Source: Macrocystis pyrifera
Taxonomy: Eukaryota; Sar; Phaeophyceae; Laminariales; Laminariaceae
Direction of reading: 5' to 3'
NCBI GenBank assembly: GCA_031763025.1
Contig: JASSKH010000003.1
Location: forward strand, 1-64,000
Length of the DNA stretch: 64,000 bases
This document shows, one piece after another, positions 12,713 to 24,535 of this stretch (position 1 is the stretch's first letter; the number at the start of each line of letters is the position of its first letter). The translations under genes were made by a program, and so were the position numbers. The notes beneath the pieces were generated by a model. That model searched no databases and was not told the origin of the DNA. It worked only from the letters and a program-made list of their open reading frames with translations.

Positions 12713-12842
12713 GTAAAAGAGAACCAACACCCACACATCCGAGCAGTGAAAACCCGGGGATTCCACCCCTAGCTGTTCCCGCCCACCCAGAAAACGAAAA
12801 TACACGAACGGCCAGAGAAAACAAGAGCGAAAGAGAGAAACA
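12713..12842 (-). repeat. Dispersed repeat, inverted relative to 61,818-61,955
   Basis: On the minus strand this shares a run of matching text with 61,818-61,955, including TTGGTTCTCTTTTACAACCC here against TATGGTTCTCTTTTACAACC there, and a GGGAA(C/T)...CCCGGG stretch. It is the family that the second LINE copy inserted into. Confidence 0.7.
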
Positions 12843-13185
12843 ACTCGGAGTACTGCTGTACCTAACTATGATGCTGATAATGCTGTATAGAGCACAGCAG
12901 GAAGGAGACGACGAATATGTACATGTATAATATGCTTTTTTTTATTAGGCATGCTGCTCTCCGGCGGCCGAGGGTTCTTTCTCGCACCTTCGGCTGCGGG
13001 GCAAGCAAGGGGGCCGTGGGTACATTACGAGGCATGTCTAGAACCCGGTCGAGCACCGTGGCGGTGCTCGGTACATTGAACATCGCTGAGTTGGCTCTAA
13101 AAAGCAAGGGATTGCCTTCCGCCTCGCCGAGCCGAGTAGGTGACATGGAGAACCCCACATTTGGTTTGTTTTTTAGAGAATAGCC
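12843..13185. other. No recognised gene
   Basis: Short frames only; some GC-rich coding-like composition at 12,950-13,140 but no motif. Confidence 0.4.
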
Positions 13186-13189
13186 TGTC

Positions 13190-13960
13190 ACCCTCGAAGA
13201 CCTCTGATGTACATACGTTTCCAACCTCAGCAGAAGAAGAAGCAGCAGCAGCGGAAACCAGCAGTACACACCCGCCGGCTGTCATATTTGTTGCACTGGG
13301 CCCTTTAACGGGTGGTGTACACGTAACACCGAGCACGTTCGTGACCGCAACGGTCTGTCTACCTGGGAGGAATTTTGGTAGCAGGTAATGGTGTCATACC
13401 TAGCTAGCTGTCCAGTCGCACGCTTTCAGCAGCAGGTATGCGCAACGGGCAAGCGCCACAGAGCCAGGTCCATACTGCTTGCTGTACTGCCTCGGTGTGT
13501 GGCACCGGACATGGCCCACGCTGCCGGGCTGCCTGGCTAGATAATATATTTGTACTAAAATGTCCGTATGATACGACGAGCACTTTCAACAAGGAATATC
13601 TCCGCTGAATTTTCTTTGCGTTGAAAATATCAACAACTTTGAAATTGTCTGCTTGTCCAGTTTTGGTTTTTATCAACCTCAGCAGCAGCAGCAGTAGATA
13701 CAGCAGCAGCAGTAAACGTCTGTCGAGCGTCATGTATGTTTTACCTGGCCCTTTGACGTACACCATACACCTCACACCGAGCACGTCTGTGACGACAAAA
13801 CTGGCTCCCTCGGTCCGTGTACCTGGGGGAAGTTGGTGGCAGGTACTTGGCAGGTATCTACTGCTGTATGTGTACAGTAGGTATCGTGTTAACGAGTTGT
13901 CCAGTCGCACCCTCTCAGCAGCAGGTAATTGAACCGGGCAAGAGCCACAGTCCGGGCAAG
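13190..13960 (+). repeat. Two-copy direct duplication (~300 bp units)
   Basis: 13,225-13,470 and 13,675-13,945 share order and wording: CAACCTCAGCAG, GGCCCTTTRACG, CACCGAGCACGT, TACCTGGG, TGTCCAGTCGCAC, CAGCAGCAGGTA and CGGGCAAG(A/C)GCCACAG. A CAG run starts each copy. Divergence is high, so the duplication is old. Confidence 0.75.
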
Positions 13961-14044
13961 AGCCACGGAGCCAGGCTCATTCTGCCGGCCGTCTCACTCT
14001 ACCCCCCCCTGTCTCTAACCGTAGGTGTGCATCTGGCATAGTAG

Positions 14045-14227
14045 AGAAGTGGCTGTAGTAGTAGAGTAGTACTAGTATTTGATGGTAGTAGTAGCAGTGG
14101 CAGTAGTAATAGTAGTAAAGGAGTAGTAGAGTAGCAGTTGTTGTTGTAGTACTAGCAGCAGCAGAAGTAGTATTGGCAGTGGCAGTAGCATTAATAGTAG
14201 CAGTGGTACTACTGTAGTAGCATTAGC

Positions 14228-14259
<32 letters not shown>

Positions 14260-14285
14260 CATTGGTAGTAGGTATTATTAGTACT
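14045..14285. repeat. Imperfect AGT/AGC trinucleotide tract
   Basis: Runs of GTA/AGT with AGC interruptions, including an almost pure (AGT)n run near 14,228-14,262. Read-through in any frame gives Ser/Val/Leu-rich nonsense, so I treat the open frames here as artefacts. Confidence 0.85.
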
Positions 14286-14289
14286 GTGC

Positions 14290-16439
14290 TGCCGTTGCCA
14301 CGAGTCTGCTGCTGTATCCATGAGCAGATTATACCGCTTTTGGCAGCCGTTGATTTAAAGGTAGATAGAAACATTTCAGGACAAGTGCAGATGTTGTTTT
14401 CATGGTGCTCTCAATCGTATATAGACATGTTCCTGCCCATTGATGTTAATAGTGATGTTACTGTAGAGTTCTACTGCTGTTGCCACGAGTTAGTTGTGCT
14501 GTTGCCGTGAGTACTTATTTGACAATCACAAGAATTTTTTCATACCGGTAACAAATAAATCCAGACTACTTTTTCATCGTGCCCCAACCATACGTATACC
14601 TGTATTCAATAAATAAATACAGAGAAGCTGCTTCCTGCTATTAATAACACTTAGGGGTGGGACTGAAATATTTTTAGACGTAAAAAAGTCACAAAAAATG
14701 TCGGCGGTCGTTATCTTGGAAAAATGAATCTTTAAGAAATTAACCAATCAGCGCGTGGGAAAGAACGGACACGTCACAAAAAACTCTTCAGGTGGTATAA
14801 TATACCACGTACCAGGTACCAGGGTATGTCATGTATGGTACAAGAGGAGCTGCAGCGTGTCGCTCCAAAAAGGCGGAGCAGCACACAACAAAAAACACCA
14901 CGACGAGTGCTTGAGCAGCAGCGCACAAACCGGCGCGTGAGCGTGAGGGGGAATTACTGGTGGACTCTCCGCTTCGATGGCTGACAACCCGCAAGTGCAG
15001 CCCCTACCGGGCCTGGTTGAAGGTGGATCTGCTGATCCCGATGGGCTGCTGGCGGTACTGACCCAGCTGCTGCTGCTGCTGCAGCGGTGCAAGATGTTCC
15101 CATCCACAGTCATCGAGCCCGGTCGCGGCTGTCCTGCGCCCCCGCGATGCCACGGCGGAAAACAGCATTCGCTCGACACACGATCGCCGACGCCTCGTGG
15201 ACAGCAGTACGACCCGTACGCTGCAGATATGCCTCCCGATTCGCTTGGACAATGTTTTTCCTTTTGCCCTTGGCCGAGGTTCGTTCTGGTGTTTTCGAAT
15301 AATTCCCCATCAAGAAATTGATTGTCATGGTACGTGCAGGTCCCGAAAAAAGGACTGAAGTGGCGATTTTTCGCCAGATCGTCCTCTACGGATACTATGT
15401 CGATTCGACCGGGGTGTGTTTTGCTGTATGCCACACATTCCAATGCAGACTATGATTATGTCTACACACTACTCAAAGCACGACAGAGAACAAGAGGCAG
15501 AAAAAACGGGAAAAAAACATGTTTCTCCGCACCTTTCAGTCTATAAAGACGTCAATTTGTACTCCTGTGCTAAAAAAAACATGCGATCCGAACGGTATGT
15601 ACCCTGTGTGGGGTGTCCGGATGAGGTCAAGACCGGCTCCATCTCCACCTCAGAGAAATATCGGATACAAGTTCACCACGCATTAACACTAAAACCAAGT
15701 AGTTAGGGGTATGGCGGTAGTTTTATTTTTTCAGAATTTTTAATATTTTTTGGCTGGTCGGCTCGAAAAGCCTGCCGCTTTTTTGGGCCAAATCAGGCCT
15801 CCAGTCCAACCCCTAACAGTGATGTTTTTGGTTATTTAGCCTTGCTGTATTGTTGACGCTGTTATTGACACGCAGGTATAGGACTCTGAAGTAGTTAGTA
15901 GAGTATATAATGGTTGTAGTTGTAGTATTAATAGTAGCCCATGGTACCGAGCGCATGCTGCTTCTATATTAATGCCTATCCAATAGCAGTATAGTACTAC
16001 CTGTACTCTAAATAGTAGCAATAGTCGCAGTCGTCGTGGTGCCCGCGCTATTGTTGTTATTGCCGTTTGCATGCTGTTCTTCTACCTGGCCAAGAGCAGT
16101 AGATGCCCTCAACCGTATCTAATACAAGGCGATTCGCTCAGGAAGTAAAAGTACATCAAATTATGCGAAGCCGACAGAGGTCCATGGTTGAATATTGTTT
16201 TTTTCATGACTGTAGTTGCAAAACTGGCGACTTGATAATGCCAAGAGTCCCGCCGCCATGCTTCAGGAGAAAACAGCTCGGACGCCACATACGCTTCGCG
16301 TCGCGGGCGGTTTCCGCTACGCTCGCTCACATGTCGTACGTACGTACATACCCCATGTAAGGGATTTATTTAATTGTTTCGATATGCTGTGTGTCTGTAC
16401 TCGTATGTACGATAAAGCACAGCACGGCACAACAACACA
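14290..16439. other. Repeat-poor intergenic stretch with one unassigned frame
   Basis: A 114-codon plus-strand frame at 14,977-15,321 begins MADNPQVQPLPGLVEGG and includes a CTG-encoded Leu run, but it has no motif and is overlapped by equally long minus-strand frames. I do not call it a gene. The rest holds short frames only. Confidence 0.4.
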
Positions 16440-17070
16440 GCAAACGAAACCGAAAATTTCGGAAAGAAAAAGAATACCCGTCCCCTTTCGTATAATAAAT
16501 TACTACCTGGTTGGAACACCTTGCACCCGTGAAAAATAAAAAATGAAAATCAGAAAAAATCAAACAGCAGAGCTTCTCTCTCAGCCTCGTACGCCGCCCC
16601 CCCTCTCGCGAGCATCTCGCCAACGATTCGGTGCGGGTAAAGCTTTTCTCCCTCTCTTCCACAGTGAGCCTCGTCACCAGCTTCGCGTGAGGCCCGGTGC
16701 TCACCGTGGACTTCGTTCGCCAGCTCGACAATGTTGGTGCTCAAACGGGGTATCTCCCTCTTGTGATTTCAGCCCGGTCGCAAAAATAAGCACCGCGTTA
16801 ATATTATCTTACAATCCCGAATGACCCTTAAATACTCGTACGTACAGTATCAAAAATCACAAATGGAGGCCAGAAAGAGCCTATTGATGCATCCCTCGTG
16901 TCTCGAGGAACACGCGACGCCTAGGCAGGAAAGCGGAGACCGCGCTCCTTGCAACTCTCCCTCAACCCGCCAGCACCCGCTGACACCCACGACGGTGCCG
17001 GGTTCGCCCGCGGAACCGTGCTCGGAGTACACGCACGCACACGAAACGACAGAAGAAAAAAGGAAAGAAC
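16440..17070 (+). repeat. Inverted dispersed repeat, copy 1 (partner 20,735-21,325)
   Basis: Matches the reverse complement of 20,735-21,325 over ~600 bp. Shared words include CGTCCCCT, GCAGAGCTTC, ACAGTGAGCC, GCCAGCTCGACAA, GGAGGCCAGA, CACGCGACGCCTAG, CGCGCTCCTTGCAAC and CCCGCTGACACCCACG. No coding motif was recognised. The pair could form a long hairpin around the 3.7 kb between them. Confidence 0.85.
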
Positions 17071-17487
17071 GACTGAAAGTACGAAAAGAAATGGAGAAAA
17101 CAAAGACTCGCTGGAAAGGTCCGGCAAGTGATAAAAGGAGACGATTCCCAAGTGGGGCTCTGAGAGGCCAGGGATGTATCAACCGAGCACGCTCAGAGAG
17201 TGAGATCTAAGTAAGTAGTTCTATGTACGTTGACTGTACATTTACAAACATTCCTAGTAGTCGTAGTAGTAGGTACCTGGTACTACCGTTGTACCAGGTA
17301 GTGTAGTATTTATTCATCTTGCTTCTACCTGTACTGCATCTACGTATTACTGGCAGTGTGGTATAGTGTAACAAAGTATAGTAGTCATGCCCCAACCCAT
17401 GGTACCACGTGGTTACTTGACCTCCCTGTTCACCATGAGGTTGTCTGTATTGAATGAGCGATTGATCATGCTCTCGCAGAGGTACGT
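17071..17487. other. Spacer with two TACCAGGTA words
   Basis: Contains TACCTGGTA at 17,274-17,282 and TACCAGGTA at 17,292-17,300, forming a small inverted pair. No gene. Confidence 0.4.
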
Positions 17488-18545
17488 GGTAGTATATGTA
17501 TACGTATGTTTGTCAAATTTTCGTACTTTGCCAACTTCTCTCCTGGTAGAAAGCACTTTTCGGCGAAACACAAGTTGCTCGGACACAGGAAGCCCGGCCG
17601 GACACATTGGTCGAGGTCTCGGCGCGATCCGTACACTTTGGAGCGCGTGGCGGCGCTCAAAGTGTTTTTTCCGGCGGGAGAGTGGATGAGACGATTTCGC
17701 TGGTTTCAGTACGAGAGGCCATTTTTTGTACGTACGTATCGGTACATGCTGTCTGTTTTCTGCCCTACACTCTCATGAGCTGTGAGCACACAGCTCAGAC
17801 ATATACCAGGTACACAATCGACAATATGCACAGATCCCATCGTTCCAACGCTGCCGCCCACACGCCGTGCGTGTTCGACACACCCATGTGCGCGGTGTTG
17901 CTGTGGTTGGTTGTGTTTGTCGGAGCCTGCCGTCCGCATTCCACCGTCTGCCATATATTTTTGATCCGCATGTACCCAGGCCCAGGACGACGCATATCCC
18001 TCGGTACATTTTTTTTTGTGTTGTTTCACGACGCACGGACCACCGCCTAGAGAACAATAGCCACAGCAGTGCACAGAGCGTGTTTACCTACAGCTTCTTA
18101 CAGCTACAGATTCTTACAGTACGGCAACCACGCTGCCCAGCAGCAGCACCAGTGGGCACACCTTGCGCGTATGGATGATCGTACTGCGGCTATCAAAGTT
18201 AGTTTATCGGAGATTTCGATTGATCACTTGACCACGCCACCGACCAAACCAGCATCACCTCCCTCCCTGCTTCTTTTTCTTCTGCTTATTGCTGTGTGTG
18301 ATCTAACATTGCCACTGCTCCAGCTGTACTCAGCACAGTGCGCCAGCAGCAGCAGCAGGCAAGGTACTATGCGCAGGTGAAAGATCCGCGCTGTACGCTC
18401 AGTACTCGTGTTCGTTGTTGTTGTCGTCGGCATTGGCCTATGCACGTACCTTCCGCAAAGTGTGACCGGCATGTTTTGCTCGGTACCGATCGTCTCCGGA
18501 ACGATTTCGTGTGGCCGAAGACGGAAAATAAACAATTTCCCTCTA
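17488..18545 (+). repeat. 1.1 kb dispersed repeat, copy 1 (partner 57,968-58,975)
   Basis: Collinear with 57,968-58,975 at high identity, starting at GTATATGTATACGTAT and running through CTCGGCGCGATCCGT, TTTCAGTACGAGAGGCC, TGGTTGTGTTTGTCGGAGCC and TGACCGGCAT. Frames up to ~150 codons occur on both strands but indels between the copies do not respect any one frame, which argues against a conserved protein. Confidence 0.88.
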
Positions 18546-20734
18546 TTTTCACAGTACGAATTAATTAAATTGAAATTTAGGTCGATTTATTTTATTGTTT
18601 TGGTCAGATTGCATCTCCGAATCGAAAAATAAATAATTGAAGCAAGTTTCCTCGAAGATTTTTACTTTTGCAACGAGGGTCTCATGCGCGTCAATCCGTC
18701 AAAAACACGGAGAGCATGCAAAAACCGGCTCTAAAACAAACAAATGTGTCCTCTTTATCGGGGTCAAACCACTACTACCACTGTTCGCGGTCGAATACAC
18801 CTAATAATAACTGTTGAAAAGGGCTTAAAGCTTGCAAAATCCTAGAACGTGCCGGCTTTAGGGTTGGTTTTGCCCTATGAGGGGGCCCAAACCACGGAAG
18901 GAGAAGTATATATTGTCGAGTATCGTACTGTGGTTTGTTGTGAAGCTTGCGAGTCTGTACCGATGTCTAAATAGACGGTCAGGCCCGTGTCCGGCACGAA
19001 GAGGCTATTCGACCGAGATGACCAACACCTCCACCCCCCCACACTCTTCACAAACGTTTTTCATCTACAGCAGTTCTCTTGCCACGATCTTCCCGCAACC
19101 AACGCGAGTGTCAACAAAAACAGCAGCTGCTGTAGCTGCATGATTTTATAGCATCCCCGAATCGGAAAATTGACACCAGTACCAGGCACGACAGGGTTTA
19201 TTTTACACGTCCTAAATCAAGGTATCTTCTCGGATAGTTTCCAAAAACGTAACTTTTTATGGTTGGGTTGTACAAAGAAACGTACGAGGAGTACATGCAA
19301 TCATATCGAGCGGGGATACCGCTTGCGATTTCATCCAACCTGCCGGCTTCTTCGTTGGTCTTAACCAATGAGCGTGTTCAAATCACGGAACAAGAACCCA
19401 AAAGAGCAATCCGACGGGTTTCTGGCGCGCTACAGGGATAAACCAGACAGTCCCATGCCAGATATGAAGAGGAGAAGCGACCATCACCACCCCCCCTCCG
19501 CGCACCCATCACTACTCTATTTTCTCACTTCCCAGCTCTCGCCACACCAGCAGCACAATCATCTATTGGTACGATCAAAATCATCTACTGGCACCATCTT
19601 CCCGCACACTCAACGCAGCAGTAGCAGCAGCAGCAGAAGCAGCAGCAATACAGCAGCAACAGAGTAGCAGCACGGCGGTACGTGGGAGGTCTCCGTAGTC
19701 TGTTTGCCAAGCAACCAAGTTGGGCTCCACGCGTGCATGGAGGGTAATGCTCGGGCGCGGTGGCGCCAGCAGGCTGGTATTGATCGCACCATTGTTTATC
19801 AGCAGCAACTCATACTCGAAATGGGGTTGGAAGAAGCCGCTCGCCTCTTCTGCCGTGTTGCTACTGCTGCACGTTTTAGCAGCAGTCTGCTGCTATCCTG
19901 CTGCTGCTGGGCCGCGTGTTGCTGCTGCTGCTGCAGCTAGCTGCTGTGCTACCAGCTTGTGCGCATGATGCTCCTGTTGGCCAATCAGGCGATAGCGGCT
20001 GTGCTGCTGTTGCCGTTCTACTGGCACTTTTGTATCTTTTGGGCGATGCATATATAGATTTTGACATTTTTCATTTTCGTGCCCGTTTCGTTTCTCCGTT
20101 TTAGAGATCGTTACTAAAATCCGGATCTTCCTCTTTTTCTCGAGTGCCCTATCGACCCTTGGATAAAAAGTGCATCCATTTCGTCTCTCCAAGCTCGGAA
20201 AACAAAATAAGTACCTCTATTTTCAGTACGAATTCCCTAGGTTTACCTAGGTTTATCTAGAAGCAAAATTACTGCTGTAGTTTCCTGTCCTAACGGAAAA
20301 AATGACAAAAAACAGTGCACCAGTGCTTTTTTGCCAGTTTACGTAGAAAAAACTCAAACCAGGCAATCAGGGTGCACCAAAACCAAGTTAGATTAAATTT
20401 TCTGTCAAGGAGTACCATTTTATGGCGAAACATCCATGTCCGTCCGTCTCACTTGCCAAAATGCCAAAAAAAAACGGTACACCATTTGTAATTTTGCCAG
20501 TTTACGGTACGAAAAAGTAAAAAGAGGTGATCAGTGCACACCAAACTCAAGTTGTATGACGTGTTCTGTCAAGGTATACCTTTTTCTAGCAAAAAAGCAA
20601 TGTCCCGGTATAGCTTATAATTTCGACTAAAAACCACGTTCGTTAATAGAAGCGCCTTCTTGTACTCGTGTTCATACGAACATACCAGGTACGACTCAAG
20701 CGTTGCTTATAATATTTCTAAAGATATTTTATTT
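18546..20734. other. CAG-rich and AT-rich region with solitary repeat cores
   Basis: Isolated copies of the CCCCGAATCGGAAAA core occur near 18,612, 19,152 and 20,190, the same core that is tandem at 23,380-23,815. CAG/CTG runs lie at 19,615-19,665 and 19,890-19,940. Open frames over these runs are low-complexity. No gene recognised. Confidence 0.5.
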
Positions 20735-21325
20735 CGTTTCGTGCGCGTGCGTGTACTCAGAACACGGTACCGCGGGCGAGCCCGGCGCCGCCGTGGGTGT
20801 CAGCGGGTGCTAAGCAGGTAGAGGGGGTGTTGCAAGGAGCGCGGTCGCCGTTTTCATGGCTAGGCGTCGCGTGTGCCTCGAGACACGTAGGAAGCACGAA
20901 TGGGCTCTGTCTGGCCTCCTTGTGAGGCTCCGCTTGTACCATATACGAGATATAACGGTAGTTTTGATGCGCAAAATAATATTCAAGCGGTGCTTATATT
21001 TGCGATCAAACTAAACTTCAAAGAGAATTCAATGCAGTTTGAGCACCAAATTTGTCGAGCTGGCGAAGAAGGGCCACGGCGAGCACCAGGCTTCACGCGA
21101 GGCGGGCGACGGGGCTCACTGTGGTAGAGAGGGAGGAAACCTTCATCCGGACCGAATCGATGGTGAGGCGGTCGCGAGACGGGGGGGCGGCGTACAAGGC
21201 TAAGAGGGAAGCTCTGCTGTTCGTTTTCTTTTTCTTTTTGACCGGTGGAACGTGTTCCAATCAGACCGAAAATTATTACATGAGAGGGGACGGGGATATT
21301 TTTTCTTTCCGCGCTTTTTCGTACT
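20735..21325 (-). repeat. Inverted dispersed repeat, copy 2 (partner 16,440-17,070)
   Basis: Reverse-complement match to 16,440-17,070, extending across both halves of that copy with small indels. Confidence 0.85.
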
Positions 21326-22234
21326 TCTTCATACGAATAAAACTGCACGCGGATCCAAGTGAGATCCTGTACATGGCAAACGTGGCTTCGCCGCAGCATT
21401 AGCTCCAACGTTCATCACTTACTTGAAACCAATCGAAGTATGTCGGTCTATTCAAGCCTTCTAAACGATGAGCGAGCCAAAGTACAGATGGGCAACGGCA
21501 TTGCGCAGAAAAAATTACGGATCAGCCCAACAGCTGTCCGCGCCGCCTCTGCCTGAGATCGATATCCATCGGTCGTAAAACAGCCAAATTACAACAACCA
21601 GAGTACGCATCCGACTATCGGTACAATGTGTTATGATACTGCCTTGCCAGTCAGTCACATTATTGCGTCATGTTCTAGTCATTAAGTAGTATTATAGCAG
21701 CGGTAACGTTGTCTCCACAAAGGATTCTTCAGTAAGTCACTGCAGTGCATCATACTCTCCTGCTGTTTGTTGTTCTACGAAGCACGGCAGTAGTGGTACT
21801 ACTACAACAGTAGTAGTAGTAGTAGTAGGAGCGAGCGCGATCAAACAATTAATTATTGTACCAGGTAGTACTAGTAAATAACATAAAACCTATCGTTTTT
21901 TCCACTCCTCTACTGCTCATGACTATATTAGGCGATACACCAATGCGACGCGCAGCACGCAGCGATCCACAGCGCGGGCACCCGCATCGGTACATAACGT
22001 AGCAATAGACCCGACAAAGTGAAGCAGCAGTTGAGACAAACTAACGCGCCCAGGATGCCCGTATCTACGTATTATCATGCACCGCGAAGGACAGCATGCC
22101 AAATAAATGGTCTGTTGATGATGCTGTTGTAAAGCTCGAAAAATTGCGATGTCTCGAGTCAGGAGTCACGAGACGGCAGCAGCAGCAGCAGCTACTCGTA
22201 AGAGCTTTGGCCGCCGAAGGCTTTAAACTTTTGC
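21326..22234. other. No recognised gene; short (GTA)n tract
   Basis: A (GTA)n run lies near 21,806-21,830 and a TACCAGGTA word at 21,859. The remainder is unassigned. Confidence 0.4.
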
Positions 22235-22700
22235 AGCTGCTGCTCCTGAGCAGCAGCCTGTGAGCAGCGGCTTAGCTGCTGCCTGCCGCTGACTGCGGGG
22301 AACATTTTTTGCAGCTAGCTGCTTGCTGGTGCTTCAGAAGCTGCTGCTGAGCTTTGGCCGGCGAGATTTTTGGCCGCGCCGAGATATTTGGCCGCAATCG
22401 ACATATATATGCTTCTTCAGGTTGTCGCAACGGCAGATACCTAAGCGACAGAGAGGGACCACACCACTACCGCAACAAGTAGCTAGCTTCTCCTGAGCAG
22501 CAGCTCCTCTGAGGAGTAGCTTAGCTTCGGCCTGCCGCTGACTGGGGACATTTGTTTTTGCGGCTAATAATAGCTACTGCTGCTGCTTCTGCTGCTGAGC
22601 TTTGGTCGCCGAGAGTTTTGGCCGCCAGCAGATGCATGAGCGACTACAGAAAGAGAGAGACAGCACCACCCCACCACCACAACAAGTAGCTTCTGTCGTC
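22235..22700 (+). repeat. Two-copy tandem repeat, ~260 bp units
   Basis: Both units read CTCCTGAGCAGCAGC, GGCCTGCCGCTGACTG or a variant, GCTGCTGAGCTTTGG(C/T)CG, a TTTTGGCCGC segment, an AGAGAGGGACC/AGAGAGACAGC stretch, a CCACCAC-like tract and CAACAAGTAGCT. Confidence 0.75.
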
Positions 22701-23329
22701 GCGATCACAGACAACCGACCGAGAATACCTGGTACCTACTACTGGCACGATGATGATAGTTTCCGACAGGCCGACTGATGTTGTATAATTTACTTGCTTC
22801 ATAATTCAAAGAACAATGCTAACCTACTATTAATAGGCAGACTTGAAAGAATCCGCAGAATAATTATTTCAAAGAACTAAAAGGCCGACTGCGACCAAAC
22901 AGTCACGACAACAACGGCCTACAACAACAAAGGACGACAGACAACCTACTCTTCTACACCAGGTCGAAACAAGACTACAACAGTGATACTACTGGTGTCT
23001 CCATACCCACACAACCTGCGGTACCTTTTTTGCATCCAAGCGCATAGGTCACCCCACAGCGTTCGGGTTAGGGCTGGAGTTCGGGTCGGGTGATCACCGT
23101 CTACTGTATAAGCATGCCTGGTATCTCCTGCTGGTATCACTTCGTTCTTCTGAAAAGGCATGCGAAGAACAATATAATATAGCGTCAACAACAGTAGCAT
23201 CTTCAAACAAGTAAAATTCTACCTAGCAAGTATCTACGTCGCGAGAGAAATTCCATACCTCAGTCCAACCTTGTAGTAAATGATAACACCTAGGGAACAG
23301 CAGGGAAACCCTTGCCCTGCTCTACAATT
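22701..23329. other. No recognised gene
   Basis: AT-rich with small frames only; TACCTGGTA at 22,726-22,734. Confidence 0.4.
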
Positions 23330-23815
23330 AATTAAATTGAACTTAATCAGTCCAACTCACAGCTGACGTATTTCATAATTCGTCTCCCCGAATTTGGAAA
23401 ATAAATAATTACCTCTGCTTCCAGTACGATTTTATTCAATCACATTTACCTCCCATTAGCCATACATAAAACTCAAGAAAGGGTGATGTTTCGTCTCCCC
23501 GAGTTCGGAAAACAAGATAATTGCCTCCATTTTCAGTACAAAAAAATTCCATTGAACTTCATTAGTTTAACTCACACACGGCGTATTTCACATTTCGTCT
23601 CCCCGAATTATGAAAATAAATAATTACCTCTACTTCCAATACGATTATATTTAATAATATTTACCTCCCATTAGACATACATAAACTCAAGAGAGGGGAT
23701 ATATTCGTCTCCCCGAATTCGGAAAATAAATAATTACCTCTATTTCCTATACGATTTTATTTAATCACAATTACCTCCCATTAGACATGTATAAAGCTTA
23801 AGAGAGGGTGATATT
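23330..23815 (+). repeat. Tandem array, ~110 bp units of two alternating types
   Basis: Four copies of the core CGTCTCCCCGAATT...GGAAAATAAATAATTACCTC start near 23,382, 23,490, 23,598 and 23,706. Each core is followed by either spacer type A (CCTCCCATTAGACATACAT) or type B (TTGAACTT..TTTAACTCACA); a type B spacer also precedes the first core. Solitary diverged cores occur at 18.6, 19.15 and 20.2 kb. Confidence 0.85.
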
Positions 23816-23965
23816 TCTTGTCCGTCGCGGTGCATGATAACACGTAGATACGGGTATCCTGGGAACGTTAGTTTGTCTCAACCGCGGCTCCACTTTGTCG
23901 GGTCCATTGCTGCGTTATTTTGTAGCGATGCGGGTGTCCGCGCTGTGGATCGCTGCGCGCTGCTC

Positions 23966-24355
23966 ATCGATATTCGTCGACTCGAGTACAACCAAAACAA
24001 ATCGTTCGTGTTGTACAACAAATCGTTCGTACAGCAGTGTTAGTACAAAACATACATCAGTAGTTCCGGTTGCTGTGTGTCCTACACTGCTGACCGACAG
24101 ATCCTAGAGCCAGCTGAAAGAGGATCAGTACACGTACGTTTCTCACGTGGGCTTTTACAGCAGTACTGCTGTATATGCAGTCGTACCTGTACAAGTTACT
24201 CTACTGCTGTAGGAGATCTTGCAATGTGTTTTGGATTGCGTAAAAAACCCGACGTGCCAGTTGTACGAGCACTGCTCTAGCGTAGATGTTACTATTATAC
24301 TGCGCTCGATAATTTTTTCGTTTCCGAGGTTCGACTCGCACCATCCACGCTATTT
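23966..24355 (+). repeat. Dispersed repeat: unoccupied-site counterpart of 58,975-59,700
   Basis: Collinear with 58,975-59,300 and then with 59,636-59,695, without the ~330 bp SINE that separates those two parts in the other copy. Shared words: TCGTCGACTCGAGTACAAC, GACCGAYAGATCCTAGAGCC, GTACACGTACGTT and TTCCGAGGTTCGACTCGCA. Confidence 0.85.
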
Positions 24356-24399
24356 TTTTTTTTAATTTCACTTTCGACTTTTTTTTGTACCAGTACTAC

Positions 24400-24535
24400 A
24401 ACCGTACATTCACCCACCTTGCTTTTCTGAACGTATAGTACCAGGTATGATATAATACAAGTTGTGTGTGTTTTTTTTTTTCACCACTTGTGATTTTTTG
24501 GTACCAGTACATTCATCCACCTTGATTTCTGGGCT
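24400..24535 (+). repeat. Short dispersed repeat (CCACCTTGCTTTTCTGAACG family)
   Basis: Shared with 61,385-61,520, with a fragment at 35,465-35,515. The family word pair is CTTGCTTTTCTGAACG then AATACAAGTTGTG. Carries TACCAGGTA at 24,439. Confidence 0.75.

Noticed and set aside
17700-18080. Frames of 90-147 codons in the 1.1 kb repeat as a conserved protein
   Set aside because: Indels between the copies at 17.5 and 58.0 kb break frame repeatedly, so no single frame is preserved.
23040-23100. Interstitial telomeric repeat near GGGTTAGGGCTGGAG
   Set aside because: Only one TTAGGG unit; within chance.
23330-23815. CRISPR-like array
   Set aside because: Spacers are only two repeated types and repeats are diverged; the context is eukaryotic.
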